From NCBI GenBank assembly GCA_958510875.1, contig OY294070.1, positions 116,974,703-117,038,702 of the forward strand: a stretch of 64,000 nucleotides of DNA, written 5' to 3'. The notes under the pieces are model-generated. The model had not been told where the DNA came from and did not search any database. It was given only the letters and a program-made list of their open reading frames with translations. Shown here piece by piece: positions 22,234 to 33,059 of this stretch; the stretch's first letter is position 1; each line of letters begins with the position of its first letter. The stretch is from Endomychus coccineus. Taxonomy: Eukaryota; Arthropoda; Insecta; Coleoptera; Endomychidae. Made by a program: the position numbers and the translations under genes.

Positions 22234-22419
22234 TGTTGGCCGACTGCGATTTGTGAGATACAGGAGGACATTAACTTTGACCACAAACTTTTTTATTGAT
22301 AAAAATACGGATACAATATATATAACGTCAAAAGTCAACTACTATGAACGTCATAATTGACGTCAGCTACTGAATCTAGCTATACAGTCAAGTGTTTGAT
22401 ATTATAAGTGTATTCCAAC
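22234..22419 (-). repeat. Copia 5' LTR
   Basis: 186-bp LTR. Its first base on the minus strand is lost or merged where the MITE begins (CCAAC|CACGGTCG in plus orientation). The primer-binding region follows directly inside. Confidence 0.8.
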
Positions 22420-22552
22420 CACGGTCGTATTATATAGGTCTGGAAACTCTAGGCTGTTTCCTATCTGTTGCGTAGTACCAAAAGGGTGGCGCAGGAGTCG
22501 AGGGATGTTCTCTGGCCCGTATACGACCGTGTTTGAACGATATGGCGCCTAA

Positions 22553-23663
22553 AGCGTACCTTACACGGTCAATATTATTGAAGCAATATCGATATTGATC
22601 AATATATGCAACGTGTAAGGAGTATATTGAAACAATAATATTGATGGCAATAATATTGAAGAAAATAAAATCAGTTAGATTTTTATTGAAAGCCCGTAAA
22701 TATATTGAGGCGGCGTCAATATTATTGACACATGTGAGGAGTATATTGCCATATTGTGCAATAAAACGTTAGTCATGCTCAAGACGCGGTAGGGGTTGTT
22801 TCTATTTCTTGTACTATTAAGAGTGTTTTATTTATTTAAGAGTTGTTTGTGTGTTTTTTTCCTAAATTCAAGTACCGAAAACCAAATAATTTATTATTTC
22901 TGTTGAGGAATTGACCCGATCCTTAAAGAACTCGAATACTATTAGCGATCAGGTGAATTATCACAATTCGAAATAAATCCACCACCTGTGTCGACCGTGC
23001 TACAGATACTAAAGAACTATTAACTTATTTCGGCTGGTTTCTTATTGCGGGTCAACGTTCCAAACGTACACTACTTGGCGTCTAAGTTTTTTAGACCATC
23101 TGTTCGATGTAAACAACTGTATCATGCGAATAGATATCCTGATTTGAATTATATTATAAACTTCCTATCATTCAATTGTTGCGAATTATCCCGACTAGTA
23201 AAGCAATTTTATGAAATTGTTCTTCATTTAGAGTAGGTGTAAATATTTCTTTTCTTTTGTAGGTACATATATTTTCGATAATCCGCCTTTCTCATAATGG
23301 TATCCTGCTTCATTATAAATGGCGAAACCAATGCAACTAGGTGTTGAAGCAGTTCATCCATTCTTAAAAAATTCTTGTAGTTATCTGGCTCACTGTTGCG
23401 TCCTCGAAGCAATTCCCCATATCCATGACTCGTACGTCTATTCAACCAGCTTTTTGTCCACACTGTTCTTTGCCTTCCTCTTTTCCTCTTCTTGAGGACC
23501 AAAGCAGACGCGATTAGAATAGGTAGATACATCCTCCCTGACTGCACAATTGAAACTGACACTTTGTTGATCAATATTATAGGATCGTGTGAGGGCTACC
23601 GTTTTTTTACCAATACTTCGTCAATAATATTGCTTCAATAATATTGACCGTGTAAGGTACGCT
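22553..23663. mobile_element. PIF/Harbinger element, non-autonomous remnant
   Basis: Inverted ends AGCGTACCTTACACGGTCAA (22553) and ...TTGACCGTGTAAGGTACGCT (23663) pair over about 40 bp. They are flanked by an exact TAA on both sides (22550-22552 and 23664-23666), the TWA target duplication typical of PIF/Harbinger. Subterminal ATATTGA-rich repeats lie inside both ends. The 1.1-kb body retains only the N-terminal part of a HARBI1-like transposase (minus strand, below). The insertion is inside the MITE. Confidence 0.85.
23224..23574 (-). pseudogene. HARBI1-like transposase N-terminal remnant
   Basis: The 116-residue frame contains KKRKRGRQRTVWTKSWLNRR, then YGELLRGRNSEPDNYKNFLR, then a MDE...QHLVALVSPFIMKQDT stretch. 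This is the DNA-binding N-terminal region of PIF/Harbinger transposases, where a basic R-x-W-x-K-x-W-L segment precedes a D-x-x-x-Y-x-N-F-x-R-M helix. The frame ends before the DDE catalytic domain, which is absent from the element. A few residues after MDE and after LLRGRN show local frame slippage. It could at most bind DNA. Confidence 0.75.
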
Positions 23664-23787
23664 TAATCCTGATAACATAATTCGATCCATGCGCCAGCTG
23701 GTGGCTGAGCGAGGGACTAAGAGTTTGGCGACATGTAAGAGACTCATGTCAAACATAGAGTTTCTAGACCTGTATATACGACCGTGA

Positions 23788-24100
23788 TTCTGACACATTA
23801 ACCCCTCCAGAACATCGTAGAAAAGTGAGATCTCTCCGTTTTCAATAAATATGTCCATGGTCGGTGTTCATCAGAAATCGCATGTGTTGTTCCACCACGA
23901 GTAATTCCAGATTGGTGGACTAGACAAGATCGAACTAGTCACCCCTTCATTGTCAAACTCGAGACTTACCGAATTTCTTTCTACCAGACTTCATTTTTAT
24001 CGAACACCGAAGTTGTGGAACTCTTTATCTATGCCTACAACCTCGGAACCTTCAAGAAAAATTCGAATGTCTCTCCCAACATTCCACCGCTGACTCACAC
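23788..24100 (+). pseudogene. LINE C-terminal part (continuation of interrupted copy)
   Basis: Resumes the LINE broken at 21194. Frames give EHRRKVRSLRF (23820-23853), CVVPPRVIPDWWT (near 23890-23925), SHPFIVKLETYRISFYQTSF (23937-23996), then LSRTPKLWNSL and FRKIRM-like pieces. The R-T-x-K-L-W-N-S-L block is the same C-terminal signature as at 15500-15765. A short overlap (CACATTAAC versus CACACTAAC at 21176) connects the two LINE parts. Stops are present. Confidence 0.65.
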
Positions 24101-24179
24101 GATGTTCTTCGAACATTATAGGTTTCCCTCTAGTTTAGTATAAAAAAATATATAAAAAAGGAGGTAAGTGCGTTTTTAC

Positions 24180-24340
24180 CAAAGTATTAGACAATGGCAC
24201 TCCTATCAAATATTAGTAAAATTTCCGGGAGAATACTATGTAATAGAAATGTTGGGAAAACATAATAAAAATAAAAATGGTTTCACACAGGGTAGGTCCA
24301 CTATTATATCGGTATCCAGTATTCTATGTTAGATTATTTA
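24180..24340 (+). pseudogene. Possible LINE RT motif fragment
   Basis: Frames read LLSNISKISGRILCNRNVGK, then NGFTQGRSTIISV after a frameshift (near 24283-24320). This resembles the Q-x-G-F-x-x-G-R-S-T RT region of R1/Jockey-type LINEs. Only this motif is preserved. Confidence 0.4.
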
Positions 24341-24924
24341 ATCGATAACCAACAATGAATCGACTGCAGCTTTACTATTCTCCTCCTCAGGTGCGCCATA
24401 TTCGGCACTTCTCTACTCAAAAATATCAACATTCTGAATAATGAAATGATTCCTGGCTTTAGGTCGCGCAGGCGGTTCAAATAAAGAGCAGTTCGGTGCT
24501 GTAAAAACGTGAAGTTCAATAATGTTTGAACACAAGCTAATACAATTATATGCCACAGTATAATTAGAAATGCCACAGGGAAACCTTTTATCTCAAGACA
24601 TGTTATTTTACGACAAATTTTAATGAAAAAGTTTTACAAGATCCTTAAAATTTCATTATCGAAAACGATGGAATTAATTCAATTATTTGTTCGATATCTT
24701 ACGGAATCACTCCATGACCGCTTTATTCAAAGAAATTTATTGCGGTAGTTATCAACTGATTTTTTTCGGTGTATAAATTCGATTATGTTCTTGAATTTCA
24801 TAAAGAAGTTCTATGCTTTGAGTTACAAATATAAAATATAGAAGTTTTGTTTATGGAATTGAATCTTCGCCGAAAATCAATGTGTTGTTGGATAGAAATA
24901 TGGCTCATGATTGGAGCTAATATA
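24341..24924. other. No recognisable gene
   Basis: AT-rich. The open frames are without recognised domains. Confidence 0.4.
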
Positions 24925-25999
24925 CGAGGGCAAGGTGAAAAGTCGCTAAAAAAGAACCAAGAAATGATTTATTTGGTAAAAACTTATTTTATTTCTCAAC
25001 ATAATCTCCTTGTAGCCCGTTACACTTCGTTCAACATTTTTATAATTTTTCGATCTTTTCCAAACAACAAGATTTCGACAATCCTCCAAAATAGGCGGTT
25101 GTTTCAGTGATGACCTCATCGTTGGTGCCAAATCTCTTTGCGCCGAGCAATTTCTTCAAGTTTGGAAATAGAAAAAAATCTTGAAAATATGATGAATGAC
25201 GGACGAATCAATTTGTAGTGCAATTCATGTAATTTTACCATCAAGACTGCAGACCTGTGCGCCGGTGCATAGTCCTGGTGGGAATGCATTTTTTCTTTAC
25301 CAAATGCAGCCGCTTTGGCTTCAAATCAGCGTCAAATCGATCCAACAGCTCTACATAACATCCGCTGGCGATCGTTTTGCCCTCTTCAACGTAATCGATA
25401 TGGACAATAACGTGTGCATTCCAAACATCTGTCGCCATGACTTTGTTGGCCGATAAACCCACTTTGGCCTTTTTCGGCTTGGATTCGCCAGAACAAGTAC
25501 TCTATTTCGACTGTTCTTCGGTCACTGATGTGTTGTGATGGATCCATGTTTTGTCGACGGTTACGAAACGGCGCAAAAAGTCCTTCTTATCGCGCTCGAA
25601 TATCGCTAAAAATTACTTTGGAGTTGTCACATGGTCCTGCTCGTTGTTAATAGAGAGCAAATGAGGCACCCATCTGGCAGATAGCTTTCTTATATCCAAA
25701 AATGTGTGCAAAATTTTCCGTACCTGTTCGGTTGAGATGCCCATAGCCTCAGCAAACTCGTGCACTTATACTCGCCGATCGGCCAATATCATACGATGGA
25801 TTTTATCGACGATTTCTGACGTTGTAACCTCAATAAGACAACCAGAACGTTCGAGGTCCTTTGTGGCAATACTACTACAAGGAAAATCAGTAAACTACTA
25901 GTGAATCTAGTTGAAGATGGTACATCACAAATGTCACTTGGGATTTTTCATTGTGGCGCCATCTGTTTTGTTTTTCAGGGACTTTCCACCTTGTCCTCT
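24925..25999 (-). mobile_element. mariner copy B (irritans-like)
   Basis: Both ends are intact. CGAGGGCAAGGTGAAAAGTC (24925) pairs with ...GACTTTCCACCTTGTCCTCT (25999) and TA flanks each side. Length 1,075 bp, so about 0.2 kb has been lost relative to a usual 1.3-kb mariner. On the minus strand the transposase pieces are: HTH VDKIHRMILADRRV near 25810-25770, VMATDVWNAHVIVHIDYVEE (about 25441-25382), LLDRFDADLKPKRLHLVKKK (about 25343-25284), a degraded second-Asp box with Pro-Thr-Arg-Thr in place of H-Q-D-N, and a tail VVWKRSKNYKNVERSV near 25065-25020. Frameshifts and loss of the catalytic segment make it inactive. Confidence 0.85.
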
Positions 26000-26429
26000 T
26001 ACATGATTTATAAGCTAAAAAACAAAGCAACATTCACTTCAGTACAGGTTCCATTACGAACTGCATCGATCGATATCTCAAAAATTAAACATAGAAGTTT
26101 TTGAAAATTTGGCAGCTGACCAACGTCAATGAGTGAAGATGCGGCAGCTTCGGTTATACCGGAAGTCAACGACAACTTCGTTATTTCAAATGGAACACCC
26201 TATAATTTATTACATTTTTGGATTCTACGGAAAATTCTAGATACATTTCATTTATCACGTCCTATAGCTAAATTTAACTGTTTTTGAGATATTTGAAATT
26301 TTAGAGAAAAAATTACAGATGCAGACCTATACTTAATTGATAGTTTCTTCATAATGACTGTATATTCCGTAACGCGCTTTTTGCATTTCATAGTCAAAGA
26401 CTTAGCACGGAAAAATACAATAAAGAAAG
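26000..26429. other. No recognisable gene
   Basis: AT-rich spacer between mariner B and the hAT remnant. Confidence 0.4.
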
Positions 26430-27130
26430 TTTCCGATCTTGTACAGGGTCTTCACAAGATATTATTGAAATCGTAATTCTGGGTCTGATAACAATAAACT
26501 AATCGCTCAAAGTTACGATGAGGCGTGCGTGAAACAAATGGTGTTCAAGCCATTATCAAAAGAACATTTCCACATGCATTATATTCACTGTTACGTGCAT
26601 CAAATTAATTTAATTATTGAACGAGCAGCACAGTGCAATAAAAAAGTAAAAATTTTCCTTGCAAATTTGCAGCTTTTTTTCTCGTACGCCAAAACGAATT
26701 ATAATTCTTGCTGAAATAGTCGAACGCAGAATACGCGCTGTTCCTTCATGCTGGATTTTCAAAAGTCGAACTGTGAACACATTATATGAACACCCACCAG
26801 GATTCTTTCAAAGAATATCCAAAATTATTGACGAAGATGGGAGTTACTATTAGTGAAGCAACTGGTTTATTGGAACATTTGAGTTGCCCGGAATGTCTCT
26901 ACTGGTTGAAAATATTTCATTTCATCATACCACATGTTGAAATATTATTTAATCAGACTCAAATGCGCGGGATTGACAGTGCTAAAGGCAATTGAACAAT
27001 TTCAACAGCAAATTATTCGAATTAGAAATTCTACTGACAATGACAATCAAGAACGCATGAAGAACGTGCTAGGAAAAAACAAAAGCGACAGCTGTTATTG
27101 CAAAGGAAGTATGTGACACTATTTTAAGGC
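26430..27130 (+). pseudogene. hAT transposase remnant (ZMYM1-like), second copy
   Basis: Over three frames the segment reads IHCYVHQINLIIERAAQCNK (about 26582-26641), then IFLANLQLFFS, FSRTPKRIIILAEIVERRI (after a frameshift near 26670), then FKSRTVNTLYEHPPGFFQRI, ISEATGLLEHLSCPECLYWL (about 26846-26905), KIFHFIIPHVEILFNQTQMR and EQFQQQIIRIRNST. The H-C-x-x-H-x-x-N-L landmark and the SR-T-V-N-x-x-Y-E and F-x-x-I-x-P-H-V-x-x-L-F-N-Q segments are typical of hAT transposases related to ZMYM1. There are at least four frame breaks. The C-terminal dimerisation helix is not clear. It differs from the 19440-19985 remnant in the region preserved. Confidence 0.7.
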
Positions 27131-27641
27131 AAATTAGCAATTTTTTCTTGTGCCTATGCTCTTTCATAACTCACGATCTGCTACTGAGTTTAGATATTTT
27201 ACATATCTGATGTATTTTTGCCTGTCCTAAGGAGAATAAATTGAAGAGAACTAAAGGCTATACCTAGAATGGACCAGCCAACCCAATTTCATGTGGTATT
27301 CATTTCAAACGGAGCAAAATATAATTCATAAAAATGAATAATTATTTGTGCAAAATTTCGAAAGATCTAATATCATTGATATGTTCTAGTGAAGCATCAT
27401 TCAAAAAAGTTGAGAATACCCGATTCCTGAAACATCATAATAGTTGACATGAAGATTGTATTTATCACTTTGAATTCTGACAGTGATACTTAACAACGAC
27501 AGAAATAGATTCAGTGCAAAATTGTCCAAGACACAATTTATAATATTTGAAGAAAGCGTTAAAGATCAGTGAAACTGGAGATGGATTCATGTTTTCTAAG
27601 AACCTTGATTATATCATCGATCAAATAATATAAATGAGCCA
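27131..27641. other. No clear gene; possible tail of hAT remnant
   Basis: AT-rich sequence following the hAT piece. I could not follow a coding frame or terminal repeats with confidence. Confidence 0.35.
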
Positions 27642-27780
27642 TAGTACAGTCATTTTATGGATTTTCTTTAGATTTGGTACTTTTTTTCCGACTTAAGGTT
27701 TGAAAATACTGAAAGTTAGGGAATTTTCCGTAGATTACGAAAAAAGTGGCTGAAAACCTCCAATGAAGGAAAATGTCTTA

Positions 27781-28385
<605 letters not shown>

Positions 28386-28433
28386 ATTAGACACAAATTA
28401 CACAATACATTTACACAAGACAAACAATAATTT

Positions 28434-29513
28434 TTATAACAAGTGTTCAATGTGACCTCCACCTTCATTAATACAGAGGTCAATTCGACGTAAAAAATTG
28501 AAATGCACTCTTCTTAAAACATCGTCATTTTCTCGTAGCGCATTTACAGCATTTTGAATTCTATTCCACAGTTGTTCGATGTTATTTATTTGAACCTCGT
28601 ACACTTGTCTTTTTAATTCTCCCCAGATGAAGAAGTCACAAGGGTTTAAATCTGGAGACCGCGGAGGCCATTGAATGGGTGCTTCTTGTCCCCTACCTAT
28701 CCACCTGCCACCAAATTGTTCACCAAGATATTCTCTTACTGCACGTGCAAAATGAGGTGGTGCACCATCATGCATGAAGAACGTATTTCTACGCAAGTTA
28801 AGAGGCAAGTCTTCTAATAATTCTGGCAAATTTTGTTGAAGGAAACGGAGGTAACTATCGCCATTCAGACGATCAGGTAATCGTAACGGTCCGACTATAA
28901 ATTCGCCAATAATTCCGACCCAGACATTAATTTTAAATTCACGTTGATAATGTCTACTTTTAATGGCATGTGGATTTTCATCTGCATAAACATGATCGTT
29001 GTGTAGGTTTGTCATACCGCGACGTGTAAAACAAGACTCATCAGTAAACAAGATCTTAGTATGGAATCCGTTGTCGACTACTCTGCGCTCCCGAATAGTT
29101 TGTAAAAAACTTAAACGTAATTCGTAGTCAGGTGGCAACAATTCTTGCACTGGCTGGATGTGAAATGGCCGAATTAATTGATCTCTAATGATTCGACTTA
29201 CAGTGCTTTTTGGAATTCCAGCTTCTCGTTGCAATCTTCTAGTACTGGTATTAGGATTGTTATCAATCATTTGAAGAACAGCTTCTTCCGCAATAGGTGT
29301 TCGAGCTTGTCGAGGTCTTCCAGCGTTAACTCTTACTGGGGTCAACCTCCCCGTTTCTCGAAGACGTCTTTCGATTCGGGCAAAAGTTTTATGGTTTGGA
29401 ATTCTCCGGTTTGGATACCTCTCTTGATACACGCGAACACTTTCGCGGCAGTTACCTTGACAATATCCAAGAACTAATAACATGTCGGTCTGTTCATTAA
29501 AAGGAAAATTCAT
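28434..29513 (-). CDS. ITm-family DDE/D transposase (intact, 359 aa)
   Basis: Would cut and paste its own element in the nucleus by recognising the long terminal repeats and joining at TA. Residues 1-55 form a DUF4817-like N-terminal helix-turn-helix (RRIPNHKTFARIERRLRETG at 36-55). A second HTH covers about 72-125 (TSTRRLQREAGIPKSTVSRI). The catalytic acidic residues are D158 in LFTDES, D249 in MHDGAPPHF and D293 in SPDLNPCDFF, with 43 residues between the last two (34 in classic mariner). Length is normal for the family, with no stops. The ATG at 29513 is the first in frame. No introns are apparent. The element structure implies no passenger gene. Confidence 0.92.
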   Translation of the reverse strand: MNFPFNEQTDMLLVLGYCQGNCRESVRVYQERYPNRRIPNHKTFARIERRLRETGRLTPVRVNAGRPRQARTPIAEEAVLQMIDNNPNTSTRRLQREAGIPKSTVSRIIRDQLIRPFHIQPVQELLPPDYELRLSFLQTIRERRVVDNGFHTKILFTDESCFTRRGMTNLHNDHVYADENPHAIKSRHYQREFKINVWVGIIGEFIVGPLRLPDRLNGDSYLRFLQQNLPELLEDLPLNLRRNTFFMHDGAPPHFARAVREYLGEQFGGRWIGRGQEAPIQWPPRSPDLNPCDFFIWGELKRQVYEVQINNIEQLWNRIQNAVNALRENDDVLRRVHFNFLRRIDLCINEGGGHIEHLL

Positions 29514-29715
29514 AATTGTGGGACGTCAAAGGAACAGCAACAACAGCAATAACAATTAAACAAAAACAGTGATGACAATAAGAAATAATAAAAAAACAAG
29601 GAAAAGAGAACAAATAACTGACACATTTACTGTTAACAATAAACTATGTTTCCTGTCAAAATCATAACATTTGGTTTTGTCTTTGTGTCCGCGGCCAACT
29701 AAATTTTGTATTACA

Positions 29716-30179
29716 ATTTTATTAAACCTATACCCGAAAATCGGTTATCAGTGTTTGCGAAAACATTTTTTTTCTTGAAAACTACGCAAAATACGGAGTT
29801 TTTACAAGAGTAAGAAAATGAAGATAATGAGTAGGCCTTCCAGATAAAAAAGTCTTAAAACCGTATTCCCACCCCTACAAAAATGGGGGAAAAAATGCCA
29901 AGGGGTGAGGGTGGTTCCAACCCCTCTACAATTTTCTTTGGGTTTTTTTGATTACTAAAAGTAAGCTAATCATCTAGAATACACATTTACCAAATTTCAT
30001 TAAATTTGTATAAAGCACTTCGGAACAACATACAAAAATGTATTTTTTTTAGTAAACTTTGAACTCTTCTCACGGACAAACGGTACATTTTGGTATACAG
30101 GTAAATTGGGCTCAATCGACTTATTTTGACCTCTAGAATACGTGGTAGCTCTGTGTCCCAGCAATATTGGGACACCCTG
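29716..30179 (-). repeat. ITm-1 right terminal inverted repeat
   Basis: Inverse of 27922-28385 with very few differences. Its inner edge is about 200 bp upstream of the transposase start, so the promoter probably lies within or just inside this arm. Confidence 0.9.
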
Positions 30180-31686
30180 TATATATATATATATACGATT
30201 TTCCGTGTTTTTCCGGGAAAGAACACTTATATCTTCGAAAATTAGCATTTTAGAAAGAAAAGTTTCCAACAAAAGTTGTTCAACATTGAATTTTACATAG
30301 GAATTGACTATCCTGAATTTGAGTTTCATCGAATTTTCCAAGCATTGCATGGGAAAACAGGATATTTTCGAATATGAACTATATATGACGAAAAAATTGC
30401 ATTTGGCTGGTAAATATGGTATGATAATTTTATATTGGGGTATATATCGTTACTGTAAATGATTATAATTAAGAATTTTCCAATATTTGCCCTAATTTTC
30501 CGGATCAGGAAAATTTTTTTTTTTTTTTTCAATCTTAGTGTATGATATGTCGATTTTTAGGTTTTATAGAGCTCTAATAACGATTTTTCAGTTTATTTTT
30601 ACGGGAAAAGTCATTGAAAACGTACATTCGGAAAACGGAAAACAATTTTTTTTTTGATTATGGCGTGTGACAGATCAATTCTTATGTTTTTTAGGATTCG
30701 GAAAACGTTTTTTTAGTTAATTTTGTGACGAAATTCAATTTTTTTCGTTAGCATTGAATTTGTGCGCAAGCGTTCAATCATATGATGCCCAAAATAACGC
30801 CACATGTGCTCTGTTATTGTATACGTTAAACGTCATTATAAAATATTTACAGCTGAGCTGTTGTGTATTCCGTGTAAACAATTATTTTATTGATATATTC
30901 GATTAAAAAATCGTTTAAGTGAAAAACAATTTGATTCTAACAACCTCGTTTTTAATATTAAATTGTTTGAATTAAAATTTTCGGATGTGTATTTTCAATG
31001 ATTTTTCACGATGAAACAAAGTAAAAAAACATGTTCAGAACCCTAAAAAATATAAGAATTGATCTGTCACACGCCATAATCAAGAAAAAAAAGTTTTCCA
31101 TTTTCCAAATGTACGTTTTCAATGACTTTTCACGACAAAATAAACTGAAAAATGGTTATCAGAGCTCTATTAAACCTAAAAATCGACATATCATACACTA
31201 AGATTGGAAAAAAAAATTAAAAATTTTCCTCACCCGGAAAATTGGGGCAAATATTGGAAAATTCTTGATTATAATCATTTATAGTAACGATATATACCCC
31301 AATATAAAATTATCATACCATATTTACCAGCCAAATGCAATTTTTTCTCATACATAGTTCTTATTCGAAAATATTTTGTTTTCCCATCCAATGCTTAGAA
31401 AATTCGATGGAAATTGAATTCAAAATAGTCAATTCCTATGTAAAATTTAATGCTGAACAACTTTTGTTGAGAACTTTTCCTTCTAAAATGCTTATTTTCG
31501 GAGATATAAGTCTTCTTTCCCGGAAAAACACGGAAAATCGTATACATATATAAATTAAGACATTTTCCTTCATTGGAGGTTTTCAGCCGCAATCTTTTTC
31601 GTAATCTACGGAAAATTTACTAACTTTCTGTATTTTCAAACCTTAAGTCGGAAAAGAAGTACGACCAATCCATAAAATGACTGTAC

Positions 31687-33059
31687 CACCTATCAATGGG
31701 GAGATATTCTGCATCTACAATTATCGCGGTATTTATGATAATAATTGCGTTTTAATGCTGAACGGAAATTTCAAAAACAGTATCAATATAGTAGTGTTTA
31801 ATTTTACAATATGGATAAATTTTCGTACCACATAGTGAAGGGTGAAACGATAGAATTATTTATTTGAGGTTTTAGTGAAACATCTTCCATAACTGATATG
31901 ACTATTTCATGATTACATCGAGTGCCAATTTATGTCATTAATAGTAGAAATTGATTCTGGAAGTTTTACAAGAAAATCAAGAGTAAATTCAATTAAGACG
32001 ACAAAAAACTTTAGAACGTCATGAGGAATGTACATAAATCATTAACACTAATTTTTTCTTGAATTAATACTGTTAAATTAAATTTGTAAATACTGACACA
32101 AAAGGAAACGTGGCACACGGGTTTATTTTTAGACTCTTGTAAATTAAGAATTTTAAAACACATTATAGTACGAAATCATGCTTTAAACCAAAGTTTTAAT
32201 TGGTAAAGAGAGGGAAGTGGGATCCATCCCAAGCTGACAAACAATTATAATCCCCGGGACATCAAAAATAAATTCTAGCCATTCCTTCACATTATAAATC
32301 CTTCTTTTATACAATATATCTACGTCTTATTTCCAGCATTGAGGCAGTGTTTTAGCATCCCCTTTCTTTAATTAATCTCCCACCCTTAGCAACGCTTGGC
32401 AACGAATGTAGGTACAGTAACACAATACAGTTTTTACACTTTTCTCCCACGGAAAATCTTTAATGTCTTTGAAGGCTGACATTAATTAAAAAATCTTGTT
32501 ACGCATGCAGGCGTACCAACTTGGAGAAGGCAATTTTAAGACCCACGCTCGCGGCATATGCAAAATAGTTCCTAATTTATGCACGTTTTTACCCAATCCC
32601 AATCCACTTACCAGGCGATCTTCTTTTCCATTATTATGACTAAGAAACCCTTTCAGAATCATTTTTTATTATTTCAATAACAGAAATAAGTGCCTGTTAT
32701 TAACTGGTATTGAAGGGCTTTGTCACCATTATTTTCCATATATTACAATTATCCCAGATAATTGAAAAATGCAAGAAATGTTTCTATTCGTTTGGCAAGT
32801 CATTGAAAAATCATCTCTTAATAACGAATAAAATGTAGCTGCAATTCGATTATATATGTTGAACTTTATATTTCTATAAGCTATTGTATTCGCGAAAACA
32901 AATTGAGTAATTTGAGGATTTGCGCGTGGGCCTAAGTGTTTGTTTGAGTACGTTACATTGAAACTAAATGATCCACTCGAAATTGATCTGATAAATGCGA
33001 TCTGTTTTATTGGAATTGTACAACTATTGAAGAATCTCTATGTTGATTCTTAAGTTATA
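31687..33059. other. No recognisable gene
   Basis: AT-rich interval between two ITm loci. Open frames are short and no domain is recognised. No paired repeats were found. Confidence 0.45.

Larger units (their letters stand above)
21195..22419 (-). mobile_element. Copia-type LTR retrotransposon, internally deleted
   Basis: Direct repeats 21195-21398 and 22234-22419 are the two LTRs. On the minus strand the LTR begins TGTTGGAATAC and ends CCAACA. Just inside the 5' LTR (minus strand, 22233 downward) is AGTTATGGGCCCAGAACG, the Copia primer-binding region complementary to the internal part of initiator tRNA-Met. A purine-rich AGAAGGGC lies at the 3' LTR edge. The interior keeps only part of gag and the end of RNase H. 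Protease, integrase and RT are gone. The LTRs differ at many positions, so the insertion is old. It interrupts a LINE and abuts a MITE. Confidence 0.85.
22420..23787. mobile_element. MITE with CACGGTCGTAT ends, interrupted by Harbinger
   Basis: The left end CACGGTCGTATTATATAGGT (22420) and right end ...ACCTGTATATACGACCGTG (23769-23787) are inverted, and pairing continues inward over GTCT(G/A)GAAACTCTA for about 34 bp. Without the Harbinger insertion the MITE is about 250 bp. The interior encodes nothing. An internal TATACGACCGTG at 22520 repeats the end sequence. The superfamily is not evident. Confidence 0.65.

Noticed and set aside
29178..29477. 99-residue plus-strand frame inside ITm-1
   Set aside because: Shadow of the intact minus-strand transposase.
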